This document shows positions 19,408 to 26,811 of a stretch of DNA of 64,000 nt, in pieces; the first letter of the stretch is position 1; each line of letters begins with the position of its first letter. The position numbers and the translations under genes were made by a program. A model generated the notes under the pieces. It was not told the DNA's origin, made no database searches, and worked only from the letters and a program-made list of their open reading frames with translations. Source of the DNA: Vicinamibacterales bacterium (lineage in GTDB: Bacteria > Acidobacteriota > Vicinamibacteria > Vicinamibacterales > Fen-181); the NCBI GenBank assembly GCA_036504215.1, contig DASXVO010000018.1, positions 1 through 64,000 of the forward strand, given 5' to 3'.

Positions 19408-20528
19408 ATCTTCGGTGTTTTGCGTCGGCGCGACAGCGTGCACCCCGGCTGGATGGATTCGAGCCGCTGGCGCGCCCGGTCGAGTTTGACGACGAGGTCG
19501 CCGACGGTGGCGGTCCAAATGAAAGGCCTGGGCGCGTCGTTCCATGCCGCGAGATAGGCGTCGATGGCCTCGATCAACGTCAGCACGCTGGGGAACACCC
19601 CGCGGCGAATCGCCTTGTCCGTGAGTTCGCGGAACCACCGTTCCACCAGATTCAGCCAACTCGAACTGGTGGGCACGAAGTGACACACGAAGCGGGGATG
19701 CCGCGCGAGCCACGCCTGGACCTCCGCGGTCGTGTGGGTGCCGTAGTTGTCCATCACGACATGCAACGCCACATCGGCGGGGTACGCCGCATCCAACCGC
19801 CGCAGAAACTTCAGCCACTCCTGGTGGCGATGCCGCGCCTGACATTGCCCGATCACCTTGCCGTCCAGCACGTTCAGCGCCGCGAATAACGTCGTGGTGC
19901 CATTGCGTTTGTAGTCATGCGTCATCGTGCCGCACCGCCCTTTCTTCAAGGGGAGACCGGGCTGGGTGCGATCCAAGGCCTGGATCTGGCTCTTCTCGTC
20001 GACGCACAGGACGACCGCCTTCTGCGGCGGATTCAGATAGAGCCCCACGACATCTGTCAGCTTGTCCAGAAACTTCGCGTCCCGGGACAACTTGAACGTG
20101 CGGTGCAGATGCGGCTTGAGATTGTGCAACTGCCACAGTCGGTTGACGGTGTTCTTGCTGACGCCCTGCGCCGCCGCCATGGAGCGGCAACTCCAGTGCG
20201 TCTGGCCGGGCGGGCGGGCCTGCAGCGTCGCGGTGATGAGGCGGTCCCGTTTGTCGCGGTCGTACCGCGGCCGACGCCCCCGCCCCTCAGCAATCTCCCA
20301 CACGGCCCCGACGCCCTCTTGGCGCACCCGCGTGCGCCACAGCGACACGGTATGCCGATTCACGCCGCGCGCCGCGGCGATCTTCAGATCGCTCATCCCC
20401 GCGGTCGCGTCCAACACCAAGCGACAGCGCAACGCGATCTGTTGCGGCGTGCTCGGCGCGTGGGCCCACTCGGCCAACTGGTGCAGATCGTCGGCCGCCA
20501 CGCGGCCCGTGAGGCTCGTGTCTGTCAT
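19395..20528 (-). CDS. IS630-family transposase
   Basis: The 377-residue transposase has an N-terminal helix-turn-helix (about 15-75: PQQIALRCRLVLDA, then DLKIAAARGVNRHTVSLWRTR). A second DNA-binding segment follows (SMAAAQGVSKNTVNRLW), then the DDE nuclease domain. Catalytic residues are Asp177 in CVDEKSQ, Asp260 in VVMDNYGTH and Glu296 in SSWLNLVERWF. The length and spacing are those of IS630. The ATG at 20528 is preferred over a GTG two codons upstream. No frameshift or truncation is visible, so it may be active. Confidence 0.95.
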   Translation of the reverse strand: MTDTSLTGRVAADDLHQLAEWAHAPSTPQQIALRCRLVLDATAGMSDLKIAAARGVNRHTVSLWRTRVRQEGVGAVWEIAEGRGRRPRYDRDKRDRLITATLQARPPGQTHWSCRSMAAAQGVSKNTVNRLWQLHNLKPHLHRTFKLSRDAKFLDKLTDVVGLYLNPPQKAVVLCVDEKSQIQALDRTQPGLPLKKGRCGTMTHDYKRNGTTTLFAALNVLDGKVIGQCQARHRHQEWLKFLRRLDAAYPADVALHVVMDNYGTHTTAEVQAWLARHPRFVCHFVPTSSSWLNLVERWFRELTDKAIRRGVFPSVLTLIEAIDAYLAAWNDAPRPFIWTATVGDLVVKLDRARQRLESIQPGCTLSRRRKTPKIVAV

Positions 20529-20551
20529 GCACACAGCATCTCACGCTTCTG

Positions 20552-20584
20552 ATTCGTTGTCTAGTTATATGTGGGACACTACAC
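20552..20584 (-). repeat. IS630 right terminal inverted repeat
   Basis: This is the reverse complement of the left end, perfect for 12 bp (GTGTAGTGTCCC read on the minus strand) and degenerate further in. The flanking TA at 20585-20586 completes the target duplication. Confidence 0.85.
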
Positions 20585-20595
20585 TAGGAACGCGC

Positions 20596-21747
20596 CTACT
20601 TGGGTGGCGTGAAGTTCTGCCAGCTCACGTTGTAGTCGCTCTCACAGAGCCACCAGCGGCCATTCAGGTAGACGCTCGCCACCTGGTCGAAGCCCTTGGT
20701 GTTGTCGGTCCAGAGGTAGTGGGGATCGCCGACGATGAGGACGGTCGAATGCCACTCGACCGGCACCGTCGCGCACGCGTCTCCGCGGATCGACCTGAAT
20801 GGACACCGACCGCCGAAATCAACGGTCACGGACGGATTGCCGATGTTGTAGCTCGTGACCCGCCGCTCGACACGATGCTTCTCCACATCGTGGGTTTCGT
20901 CGGCGGTGCCGCTGCACGTCGGCGTGAAATCCTTCATCACCTGGGACGTCGGCGTGCTGGAAATCGAGAACGCCACCAGGAAGTCGTAGGCCATCGTCGA
21001 GACTTCGCTCGCCGAGTCGTGCAGCGACACCGACGATGTGGCGGTCACGACGTTGGTCTTCTCCACAGGGAGGCCGTTCGGGTCTGGCCCCTGGTAGCGT
21101 TCCGTCACGCGGAGGTTCAGCGTCACGACCACCGGCGTCGCGCCCGTCACCCTGGCCGGCGCGGTCCACGTCATGCGGGCACCGGTGCCGGAGAAGGTGC
21201 CGACGTCGGACGTCCAGGTGTATTCCAGCTTGTCGGCCGACGTCTCCGCGTCGTCAACCGTTGCCACGACGTCGACGACCTCGGACAGGTCAGCAAAGCT
21301 GGCCGGCTCATTCGTGCGCCGGCCCTGCACGGCGATCGATCTGACCACAGGCGGCGTGTTCGTCACGCCCGGCGCGACGTACGTGAAGGCATTGGCCAGC
21401 GTGCCGTTCCCGGTCGAGCCGGATATGACGACGGTCGCTGCCCCGCTTGCGTGGGCCGGTGTGGTGGCCGTGATCTTCTGTGCGGACTCCACGTTCACGG
21501 CGGTGGCGGCGGTCCCACCGAACGTCACCGTCGCGCCCGCAACGAATCCGGTGCCCGCGATGGTGACGACGGTCCCGCCGTAGGTCGTTCCGGTTGCCGG
21601 CGACACCGACTGGAGGATCGGGCCGTTCACCGAGGGACTGGCCGGCGTTCCACTGTCGCCGCAACCCGCGCTGACGAGTGCGACCAGAATTCCAGTCGCT
21701 CCTGCGAGCGTCGTCCACGTCAGCTTGAACCTTGGTCGTTGCTTCAT
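20596..21747 (-). CDS. IPT/TIG-domain lipoprotein
   Basis: The 383-residue product has a signal peptide ending at a lipobox (VSAGC). An IPT/TIG immunoglobulin-like domain follows (about 40-125: SVSPATGTTYGGTVVTIAGTGF through ANAFTYVAPG), then a second beta-rich region of about 250 residues without a recognised family. IPT/TIG domains occur in surface adhesins and carbohydrate-binding proteins. The start at ATG 21747 sits just before the hydrophobic stretch; the long open frame upstream overlaps a structured intergenic region and is not coding. The IS right end is 11 bp beyond the stop, so the insertion may have removed its terminator. Confidence 0.75.
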   Translation of the reverse strand: MKQRPRFKLTWTTLAGATGILVALVSAGCGDSGTPASPSVNGPILQSVSPATGTTYGGTVVTIAGTGFVAGATVTFGGTAATAVNVESAQKITATTPAHASGAATVVISGSTGNGTLANAFTYVAPGVTNTPPVVRSIAVQGRRTNEPASFADLSEVVDVVATVDDAETSADKLEYTWTSDVGTFSGTGARMTWTAPARVTGATPVVVTLNLRVTERYQGPDPNGLPVEKTNVVTATSSVSLHDSASEVSTMAYDFLVAFSISSTPTSQVMKDFTPTCSGTADETHDVEKHRVERRVTSYNIGNPSVTVDFGGRCPFRSIRGDACATVPVEWHSTVLIVGDPHYLWTDNTKGFDQVASVYLNGRWWLCESDYNVSWQNFTPPK

Positions 21748-21924
21748 GCGGTTGTCGTGAGCTCGAGGTGAACGGGCGCGTCCCGGCCTGACGTGGCAAA
21801 AACGTCCAGAATGTTCGAGTCTAGCACCGGGGATGAAGCCCGCACAATCGCGCGGCGGCCATCGGCCGGGCACATCCGCGTGAAGCCATTCTGGGTCAGC
21901 GCACTGGATGGGTGGCAGAGATGC

Positions 21925-22024
21925 CTGGCGAGGAAGATCGCCAGTGACTCGCAGGGAGCCGGCGCAAAGCCGGAGGGTCCGCCGGGAGGGCGGGTGCCTC
22001 CCGGCCCGGTGCTCGTCAGGACCC
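21925..22024 (-). ncRNA. Strongly structured intergenic region, candidate leader or ncRNA
   Basis: The 399-bp gap between two minus-strand genes holds nested stems. CTGGCGA/TCGCCAG is at 21925-21944. CCGGC-GCAAA-GCCGG is at 21959-21973. A 9-bp GCCGGGAGG/CCTCCCGGC lies at 21981-22005. GGGTCC/GGACCC (21975-21980 and 22019-22024) encloses the last. The only gene it could lead into is the minus-strand lipoprotein at 21747, 180 bp downstream. I do not recognise the family. Plus-strand similarity to riboswitch core words is weak, and there is no plus-strand gene to control. The orientation is therefore inferred. Confidence 0.35.
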
Positions 22025-22043
22025 ATGGGGCCAACTGAGCTAC

Positions 22044-22146
22044 CTGCCCTTCGACCGAGTGGTGCTGACCAACGTCTCGCGCAGGGAACACCCGTTTCAT
22101 AGGGTGCGCAGGGCGGGAAGCATGGTCACACGGGTGAGCTCAGGGT
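22044..22146 (-). repeat. Dispersed intergenic repeat, copy 1
   Basis: Read on the minus strand, this 103-nt sequence is about 80% identical to the plus strand at 36228-36331. It starts directly at the stop codon of the beta-barrel gene. The core is a stem-loop CACCC-tatgaaac-GGGTG flanked by GCCCTGCG and TTCCCTGCGCG. The matching stem in the other copy is CGCCC/GGGCG, a compensatory change. Confidence 0.75.
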
Positions 22147-22902
22147 TTAGAAGCGGTAGCGGAGGCCGATGCCGACCTGCAGGCCGCCAGCCTTGACGTC
22201 GTGAGTCGCGCCGCCCGTTCCAGGCATGCTCAACGAGGCGTAGGTGTACTTGACGTTGAGTCCGGCTGCCAGGACCCGCGTCAACGTGTAATTGGCATCG
22301 GCGCCGACGTTGAAACCAATCCCGCGCTTCGACGCTGAGCCGAACGTCGCGGCGAGTGACAGCGCGGTGAACGGCGACCCCGTTTCAGTGGCGGAGATTG
22401 TCGAAACGGTGTCTTCGCTGACGCTGAAGATCGAGGGCCCGCCCACGACCGACACGTCGTATTTCTTCGTGTCCATCACCCTGTAGATCGCCTGGATGTG
22501 CACGACGGACTCGGTGTGCCCGAGGTCGTTGACCGTGAGGGCAGCAGTGCGAGGCGAGTCGAAGAACAGCGGGTGCGGAATCGAGGCCGTGTAGACCACC
22601 GTGCTCGCCTTGGCGAACCGCGAGAAGGATGCGCCCACCGAGAACTTTCCGGAGACGTGCATGCCGCCGCCAACCTCGAAGAAGGCGCCGTTACTGATCT
22701 TGCGGGACCCGGTGAACGTGCCCGACTCGTCGTAGAGCGAGAAGGTGCCGGATTCGTCCGTGGTGCGCCCCCCCACCTGAAAACCGCCGGCGACGCTCAC
22801 GAAGCCACGGTCCGGCTTGTCAGTTCCCTGTGCCGAGACCGCCGACGCGCCCGCCAGCGCAAGTCCGCACACCAACAGCATGGTTGTCGTCTTCTGCATC
22901 AT
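22147..22902 (-). CDS. Outer-membrane beta-barrel protein, function unknown
   Basis: The 251-residue exported protein has a signal peptide (MLLVCGLALAGASAVSA). Alternating amphipathic strands typical of an OmpA/OmpW-like small barrel follow (VSVAGGFQVGG, FFEVGGGMHVSGKFSVGASFSRF). It ends in YRF, with a C-terminal Phe as in barrel-assembly signals. No ligand motif is evident. The start at 22902 gives adjacent Met codons before the signal peptide. It is upstream of the IPT lipoprotein on the same strand, separated by 399 bp of structured DNA. Confidence 0.75.
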   Translation of the reverse strand: MMQKTTTMLLVCGLALAGASAVSAQGTDKPDRGFVSVAGGFQVGGRTTDESGTFSLYDESGTFTGSRKISNGAFFEVGGGMHVSGKFSVGASFSRFAKASTVVYTASIPHPLFFDSPRTAALTVNDLGHTESVVHIQAIYRVMDTKKYDVSVVGGPSIFSVSEDTVSTISATETGSPFTALSLAATFGSASKRGIGFNVGADANYTLTRVLAAGLNVKYTYASLSMPGTGGATHDVKAGGLQVGIGLRYRF

Positions 22903-23163
22903 CACGATCTCGCGTCTCCAATAGGAAATCCCTACTCTGGCCGTCAGGCACAAAACCGAGTTATGCTAGCACAGGATCGAAAAGTTCCTCTACGAGATAC
23001 CCGGCCGGCAGCCGAAAGATAGTGGCTGCGATTTGCCCCCACTTAGTGTACAAATGTCCGGTTCCTGGCCAGGGCTGTCTGTTCGGTGGCCCTGTCGCCA
23101 GCGGTCGAGATTTGCGCCCATCGTTCGGCCCCAATAGCGTTGCGTTTCATGTGGGAGAGGTTC

Positions 23164-24273
23164 ATGCAGCAGAAGGGTCTCCTTTGGATTGGCGCGGTCG
23201 CCCTGGTTGCCCTCGCGGTGGCCTGCGGTGGCAGCGAACAGAAGCCGGTCAGCCCGACGATTCCGAGTGCGTCAACTGCCAGCGGGACCGCCGCGTCCGC
23301 CGATGGTTCGACGTTGAAGGTCAATGCTCCGGCGCTCACGTCTCCGATCGGCGGCATCCGCCTCACCGTTCCGCAGCCGACGCTGGCCTTCCAGGCCGCG
23401 GCCGGGAAGTACGTGTCCGGCATGGCGCTCCGGTACCGCGTCGAACTCCAGAACGCGGCCGGCACAGTCGTTGAGACCCAGACCGGGTCAGCGCTGTCGT
23501 ACACGGTCAAGTTGGGCCTCGACGTCGATGTGATCTACAAGTGGCGCGTGCGCGCTGAACTCGAGGGTGCCTACGGTCCCTGGTCGGCCACCGAGACGTT
23601 CCGATCGATGCAGATCCCGACCGGATACCTCAAGGGCAACGAACTGTACGACCCGCTCAACAACGGCAAGACAATCGGCAAGATCATCGGCTCGTCTACC
23701 TGGATCCCCGGGGTCGGCCTGCGACTTGACTCAGACGAATCCTATGTCGAGTACCAGTTGCCGCAGACGTGCTCAGAGTGCGAGTACTCGGCGCTCATCT
23801 CGGGCCTCTCCGTCGTGAGCAGGACCGAGGACCCGAAGAACCGCGTGATGACGATGCGCGAAGGCACCTACGGCATCAACGACAACCCCTACCGCATGAG
23901 CCTGGACAAGCGGGGCAACGGCGCCATCGCATGGCGGTTCATCTCGGGCAACAACGCGGCGGGTCAGTACATCGAGACGACGTCCTCCCAACGAATTCCG
24001 TACCCGTTCCACGAAGACCTGACCTACCTCTGGAAGGCGACGTGGACGGGCGGCACGTTCCGCGTTCAGGTGCTCGAAGGCGGCGCGAATGGCCAGTCGA
24101 TGTACGACGTGTCCAGGAGCTACAAGGGCATTTACCAGCCGTCGCCGCACATGATCTACGCCGGCTCCCCGTTCTCCAGCGGTGACCGGGGCGACCCCTC
24201 GACCGTCGTAGGCATGATCATCCGGCAGATCTGGGTGTCCCCGAATCCGCGGCCGGCGTGGGCCAATCAGTAG
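23164..24273 (+). CDS. Lipoprotein, paralogue A of a tandem pair
   Basis: The 369-residue product has a signal peptide with lipobox (LAVAC). A fibronectin-III-like domain follows (about 60-150, ending YKWRVRAELEGAYGPWSATETF), then a jelly-roll-like domain (about 165-365) with the segment ELYDPLNNG, SYVEYQLPQT and a terminal IRQIWVSPNPRP. The latter resembles concanavalin/laminin-G-type sugar-binding folds, which is an inference from pattern rather than a family match. GGGAGAGG lies just upstream of the ATG at 23164. It is followed after 31 bp by a clear paralogue with the same domain order. A surface glycan-binding role is plausible but unproven. Confidence 0.75.
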   Translation: MQQKGLLWIGAVALVALAVACGGSEQKPVSPTIPSASTASGTAASADGSTLKVNAPALTSPIGGIRLTVPQPTLAFQAAAGKYVSGMALRYRVELQNAAGTVVETQTGSALSYTVKLGLDVDVIYKWRVRAELEGAYGPWSATETFRSMQIPTGYLKGNELYDPLNNGKTIGKIIGSSTWIPGVGLRLDSDESYVEYQLPQTCSECEYSALISGLSVVSRTEDPKNRVMTMREGTYGINDNPYRMSLDKRGNGAIAWRFISGNNAAGQYIETTSSQRIPYPFHEDLTYLWKATWTGGTFRVQVLEGGANGQSMYDVSRSYKGIYQPSPHMIYAGSPFSSGDRGDPSTVVGMIIRQIWVSPNPRPAWANQ

Positions 24274-24304
24274 GAACCGTCGACTCAATCAGGGTGGATG
24301 CACG

Positions 24305-25423
24305 ATGAAGGAGTTCACTTTGGCACGCGGAAACAGAACAGGTTGGTGGATTGCGGTTTCGCTCGCGATCATCGCCGGTGTGGTGATTGGGTGCGGGACG
24401 AACAGCCCCTCAGTGGCGACGAGCCCGACCGGCACGATAGGCGCGCCGACAATCACTGCGCCGACCGATGACCAGCAACTCGACACGGTCAAGCCGACGC
24501 TGACCGTCAGCAACGCCGGCGGGTCCGGCCCGGCCCGGACGTACGACTTCCAGCTTGCGGACAACGCGGCGTTCTCGCCGGTGGCGGTCTCGAAGCTGAG
24601 CGTGCCAGAGGGCTCGGGGACGACCAGCATCACGCTCACCACCGACCTGCAGCCATCCACGCGCTACTACTGGCGCGTTCGACTCGTCGCAGGCGGCACG
24701 GCCTCGGATTGGGTGATTGGCAAGTTCCGGACGAAAGTTGGCGGCTACAACCGCGCCGGCGAACTGTTCGACCCGCTGATCGAGAACTTCACGATCGGTG
24801 AACGGTTCGGCAACACCACGTTCGTGTCCGGAAAGGGCATCCGGCTTGGCGACACTCAGTCCTACGTGCGCTATCAGCTTCCGCAGACGATTTCGTCCGG
24901 CGAGTTCTCGATGGAGGTCGAAGGGCTGGCGCCAAACGGCCCGGGGCCGAAACTGAACATCTTCTCGATGGCCCAGAGCACCGGCACGGTAACCGGCAAT
25001 AGCTACGAGGCGACGGTGCAGTACCGGGGTGCGCCCGGCAACCCGGACAACTGCATCTCGTTCAAGGCGGTGTGGGGCAGCTCGGCCTACAAGCTCGAGC
25101 CCGACATCGGTAAGCGCAACGATTCAGTGATGTACCTGAACCCGACGACCACCTACTACTGGCAGGCTTCGTGGACGGCGAATAGCTTCCGCGTGCTGGT
25201 CAAGGCGGGTGGCATCAACGGGTCGGTCATCTACGACTACACGATCAACGCGGCGGGCGGCGGACCGTACGCGCCCTCCCCGCACGTCGCGTATCTGGGC
25301 TCCAACGCCGGGGCGCTGGGCACGGACACTGGGTCGTTCGCCGGCGCAACAATCCGCAACGTCTGGCTGAGCTCGCGGCCGCGCCCGGCCTCGCTCGGCG
25401 CGGGAACGCAGATCGGACGATAG
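24305..25423 (+). CDS. Lipoprotein, paralogue B of a tandem pair
   Basis: The 372-residue product has a signal peptide with lipobox (VVIGC), a fibronectin-III-like domain (about 45-145, YYWRVRLVAGGTASDWVIGKF) and a C-terminal beta domain. Shared landmarks with the preceding gene include ELFDPL, SYVRYQLPQT, YYWQASWTANSFRVLV and a final IRNVWLSSRPRP. The two therefore arose by tandem duplication and have since diverged. Both are probably surface exposed. The ATG at 24305 is preceded by GGTGGA. No catalytic residues can be assigned. Confidence 0.75.
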   Translation: MKEFTLARGNRTGWWIAVSLAIIAGVVIGCGTNSPSVATSPTGTIGAPTITAPTDDQQLDTVKPTLTVSNAGGSGPARTYDFQLADNAAFSPVAVSKLSVPEGSGTTSITLTTDLQPSTRYYWRVRLVAGGTASDWVIGKFRTKVGGYNRAGELFDPLIENFTIGERFGNTTFVSGKGIRLGDTQSYVRYQLPQTISSGEFSMEVEGLAPNGPGPKLNIFSMAQSTGTVTGNSYEATVQYRGAPGNPDNCISFKAVWGSSAYKLEPDIGKRNDSVMYLNPTTTYYWQASWTANSFRVLVKAGGINGSVIYDYTINAAGGGPYAPSPHVAYLGSNAGALGTDTGSFAGATIRNVWLSSRPRPASLGAGTQIGR

Positions 25424-25464
25424 CCGCCTCAGGCCCTGCGCATCCGCGCAGGCTCTCAGACTTG

Positions 25465-25499
25465 GCGTGGGTGGTCGCCGGAACGGCGACCAGCCACGC
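25465..25499 (+). terminator. Long GC-rich hairpin after the lipoprotein pair
   Basis: GCGTGG-g-TGGTCGCCG pairs with CGGCGACCA-g-CCACGC around a GAA loop, giving 15 base pairs with one internal mismatch. It starts 42 bp after the stop of paralogue B. No T-tract follows, so it may be a Rho-assisted or RNA-stabilising structure. The rest of the 387-bp gap (25424-25810) holds a smaller CCTGCGC/GCGCAGG hairpin near 25434-25452, the sigma-54 promoter, and nothing else that I recognise. Confidence 0.5.
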
Positions 25500-25710
25500 G
25501 CTTGCCCCCAACGCCTTCCATCCTTCCCACGCTGTATCCGTGAACGCCGATCGACCAAGATCGCGACAGCGCGGTTCGGCTGCCGAGCCGGATCCATTCT
25601 TCCCCGTTTCCTGCTGAGCTGAGGACGGAGCTGTCGGACAGCTTCCAGTTCTGTCATGCAAGTGGGCCAGCGGCCTTCGATTGCGGGCAGAACGTGCCGA
25701 TGGTTCCATT

Positions 25711-25726
25711 TGGCACGTGCCCTGCA
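25711..25726 (+). promoter_or_regulatory. Sigma-54 (-24/-12) promoter of cytochrome b gene
   Basis: TGGCACG-TGCC-CTGCA matches the sigma-54 consensus TGGCACG-N4-TTGCA at all but one position. The invariant GG (25712-25713) and GC (25724-25725) are spaced 10 bp apart. Transcription would start near 25737, giving a leader of about 75 nt before the GTG at 25811. An NtrC-family activator is encoded about 1.2 kb downstream on the other strand. Confidence 0.7.
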
Positions 25727-25810
25727 GGCGTGAACGACGATAACCCTCGTCTATTCCAATTCCCGGCCCCCGCAACGACGACCGTCGCGGTCGCTATGTA
25801 GGAGTGTCCT

Positions 25811-26644
25811 GTGGCCACCCTTCGTCTCTTCGCGCCGGACCCACCGTGCGAGGCCGTGCCCAATGCGGATGAGGTGCTCCGCTTCCACGCGTGCGAACGG
25901 CATCTCCACTGGGCGCTCGCAATCCCGTTTACGATTTGCTACCAGACCGCGTTGATCCTCGTCCTGGTGTACAACGCCCACCCGGGCCTTCCGCTGCGCC
26001 AGGTCGTCTCGTTGATCCACCGCACCTCGGGCGTGTGCCTGGCGTTTCTGCCTCTGCTGGTGGTCCTCTGGCACCGCCGGGAATTTCGTATCCACCTGCA
26101 GAACATCCACGGAGCGTGGCGCTGGACACTTGCCGACCTGAAGTGGCTCGTGCTGATGGGTCCGGCTGCCATCAGTCGACGCGTGTCACTGCCACACCAG
26201 GGGAAGTTCAACGCCGCCGAGAAGATCAATTTCATGTTCCTGATGGCGACCTACCCCGTGTACATCGTCACCGGGTTCACGATCTGGTTCCTGAAGCCCG
26301 CGTTCGTGTCGTGGCTGGTTCATTTCACGATCGCGGCGGGCGCGACGCCGCTCGTCTTTGGACACATCTTCATGGCGACGGTCAACGCGGATACCCGCGC
26401 CGGACTCAAGGGGATGATCACCGGGTTTGTCGATCGGCAGTGGGCGCGCCACCACTACCGGCTCTGGTACGACGAAGTGCACGGCAGTTCGAGCGACACG
26501 GTGGCGGCCGATGCGGCCCTGCCGGCGCTGGTCCCGCCGGTCACGGCTGCCGAACCGGAACCAATCAGGCATCAGGCGCCGGCCGCAGATCGCGGACGGG
26601 CCGCTGGGCCTGGCCAGACAGCGAACCCGTCGTTCGCGGCGTAG
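25811..26644 (+). CDS. FdnI-like di-haem cytochrome b subunit, orphan
   Basis: This is a 277-residue integral membrane protein of the formate-dehydrogenase gamma / cytochrome b561 class. It has four membrane helices and transfers electrons from a periplasmic or membrane enzyme to quinone. His31, His70, His171 and His185 have the same spacing as the four haem ligands of FdnI (39 residues between the first pair, 14 between the last). GKFNAAEK resembles its conserved GKxNxxQK loop. The hydrophilic C-terminus (about 225-277) is rich in Ala and Pro. The GTG start has AGGAG upstream. No dehydrogenase or iron-sulfur subunit lies next to it, so its electron donor is unknown. Confidence 0.85.
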   Translation: MATLRLFAPDPPCEAVPNADEVLRFHACERHLHWALAIPFTICYQTALILVLVYNAHPGLPLRQVVSLIHRTSGVCLAFLPLLVVLWHRREFRIHLQNIHGAWRWTLADLKWLVLMGPAAISRRVSLPHQGKFNAAEKINFMFLMATYPVYIVTGFTIWFLKPAFVSWLVHFTIAAGATPLVFGHIFMATVNADTRAGLKGMITGFVDRQWARHHYRLWYDEVHGSSSDTVAADAALPALVPPVTAAEPEPIRHQAPAADRGRAAGPGQTANPSFAA

Positions 26645-26662
26645 GAAGACGCCGACACGACT

Positions 26663-26770
26663 TGAACCACAAAGACACCAAGGACACGAAGACGTGTGCG
26701 CAGAGGCCTCCGGGACACACCGCGTTCCGTGTGGCCCTTGGGGTTGTTGGTGACCTTGGTGGTTGGTAGG
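26663..26770 (+). repeat. Imperfect inverted repeat of ACCACAAAGACACCAAGG type
   Basis: ACCAC-AAAG-ACACCAAGG near 26668 is mirrored imperfectly by CCTTGGTGGT near 26755-26764, between the cytochrome gene and the convergent regulator gene. A similar word in the other orientation (TCCTCCGTGTTCTCTGTGGT) occurs at about 15991-16010 before acs. I take both as fragments of a dispersed intergenic family. Confidence 0.35.
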
Positions 26771-26811
26771 TCCGATTCGTGCGTGGGCGGCACGTCCCCG
26801 CGCGCGGGCTG

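Larger units (their letters stand above)
19375..20584 (+). mobile_element. IS630-family insertion sequence, 1210 bp
   Basis: The element begins GTGTAGTGTCCC and ends with its exact reverse complement. The imperfect terminal repeat extends to about 33 bp. It is flanked by TA on both sides (19373-19374 and 20585-20586), the target duplication expected of IS630/Tc1-type elements. It contains one intact transposase gene on the minus strand, leaving little else. It looks recent because the frame and both ends are intact. Removing it restores TAC-TAG at the porin end. Confidence 0.93.

Noticed and set aside
21951-22005. GCGCAAAGCC and AGGGAGCCGG words on the plus strand, reminiscent of c-di-GMP or cobalamin riboswitch cores
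   Set aside because: The remaining conserved parts are missing (no ACUGU box and no GCCAGGAGACC-type end for cobalamin; the GGGCAAACC half for GEMM is not seen), and no plus-strand gene follows.
22001-22020. CTGACGA on the minus strand as a hammerhead ribozyme core
   Set aside because: No GAAA core strand and no matching stems I and III occur in the vicinity.
22031-22046. GTAGCTCAGTTGG on the minus strand, like a tRNA D-arm
   Set aside because: No acceptor stem, anticodon arm or T-arm follows at the right distance. The segment is the edge of the structured intergenic region.
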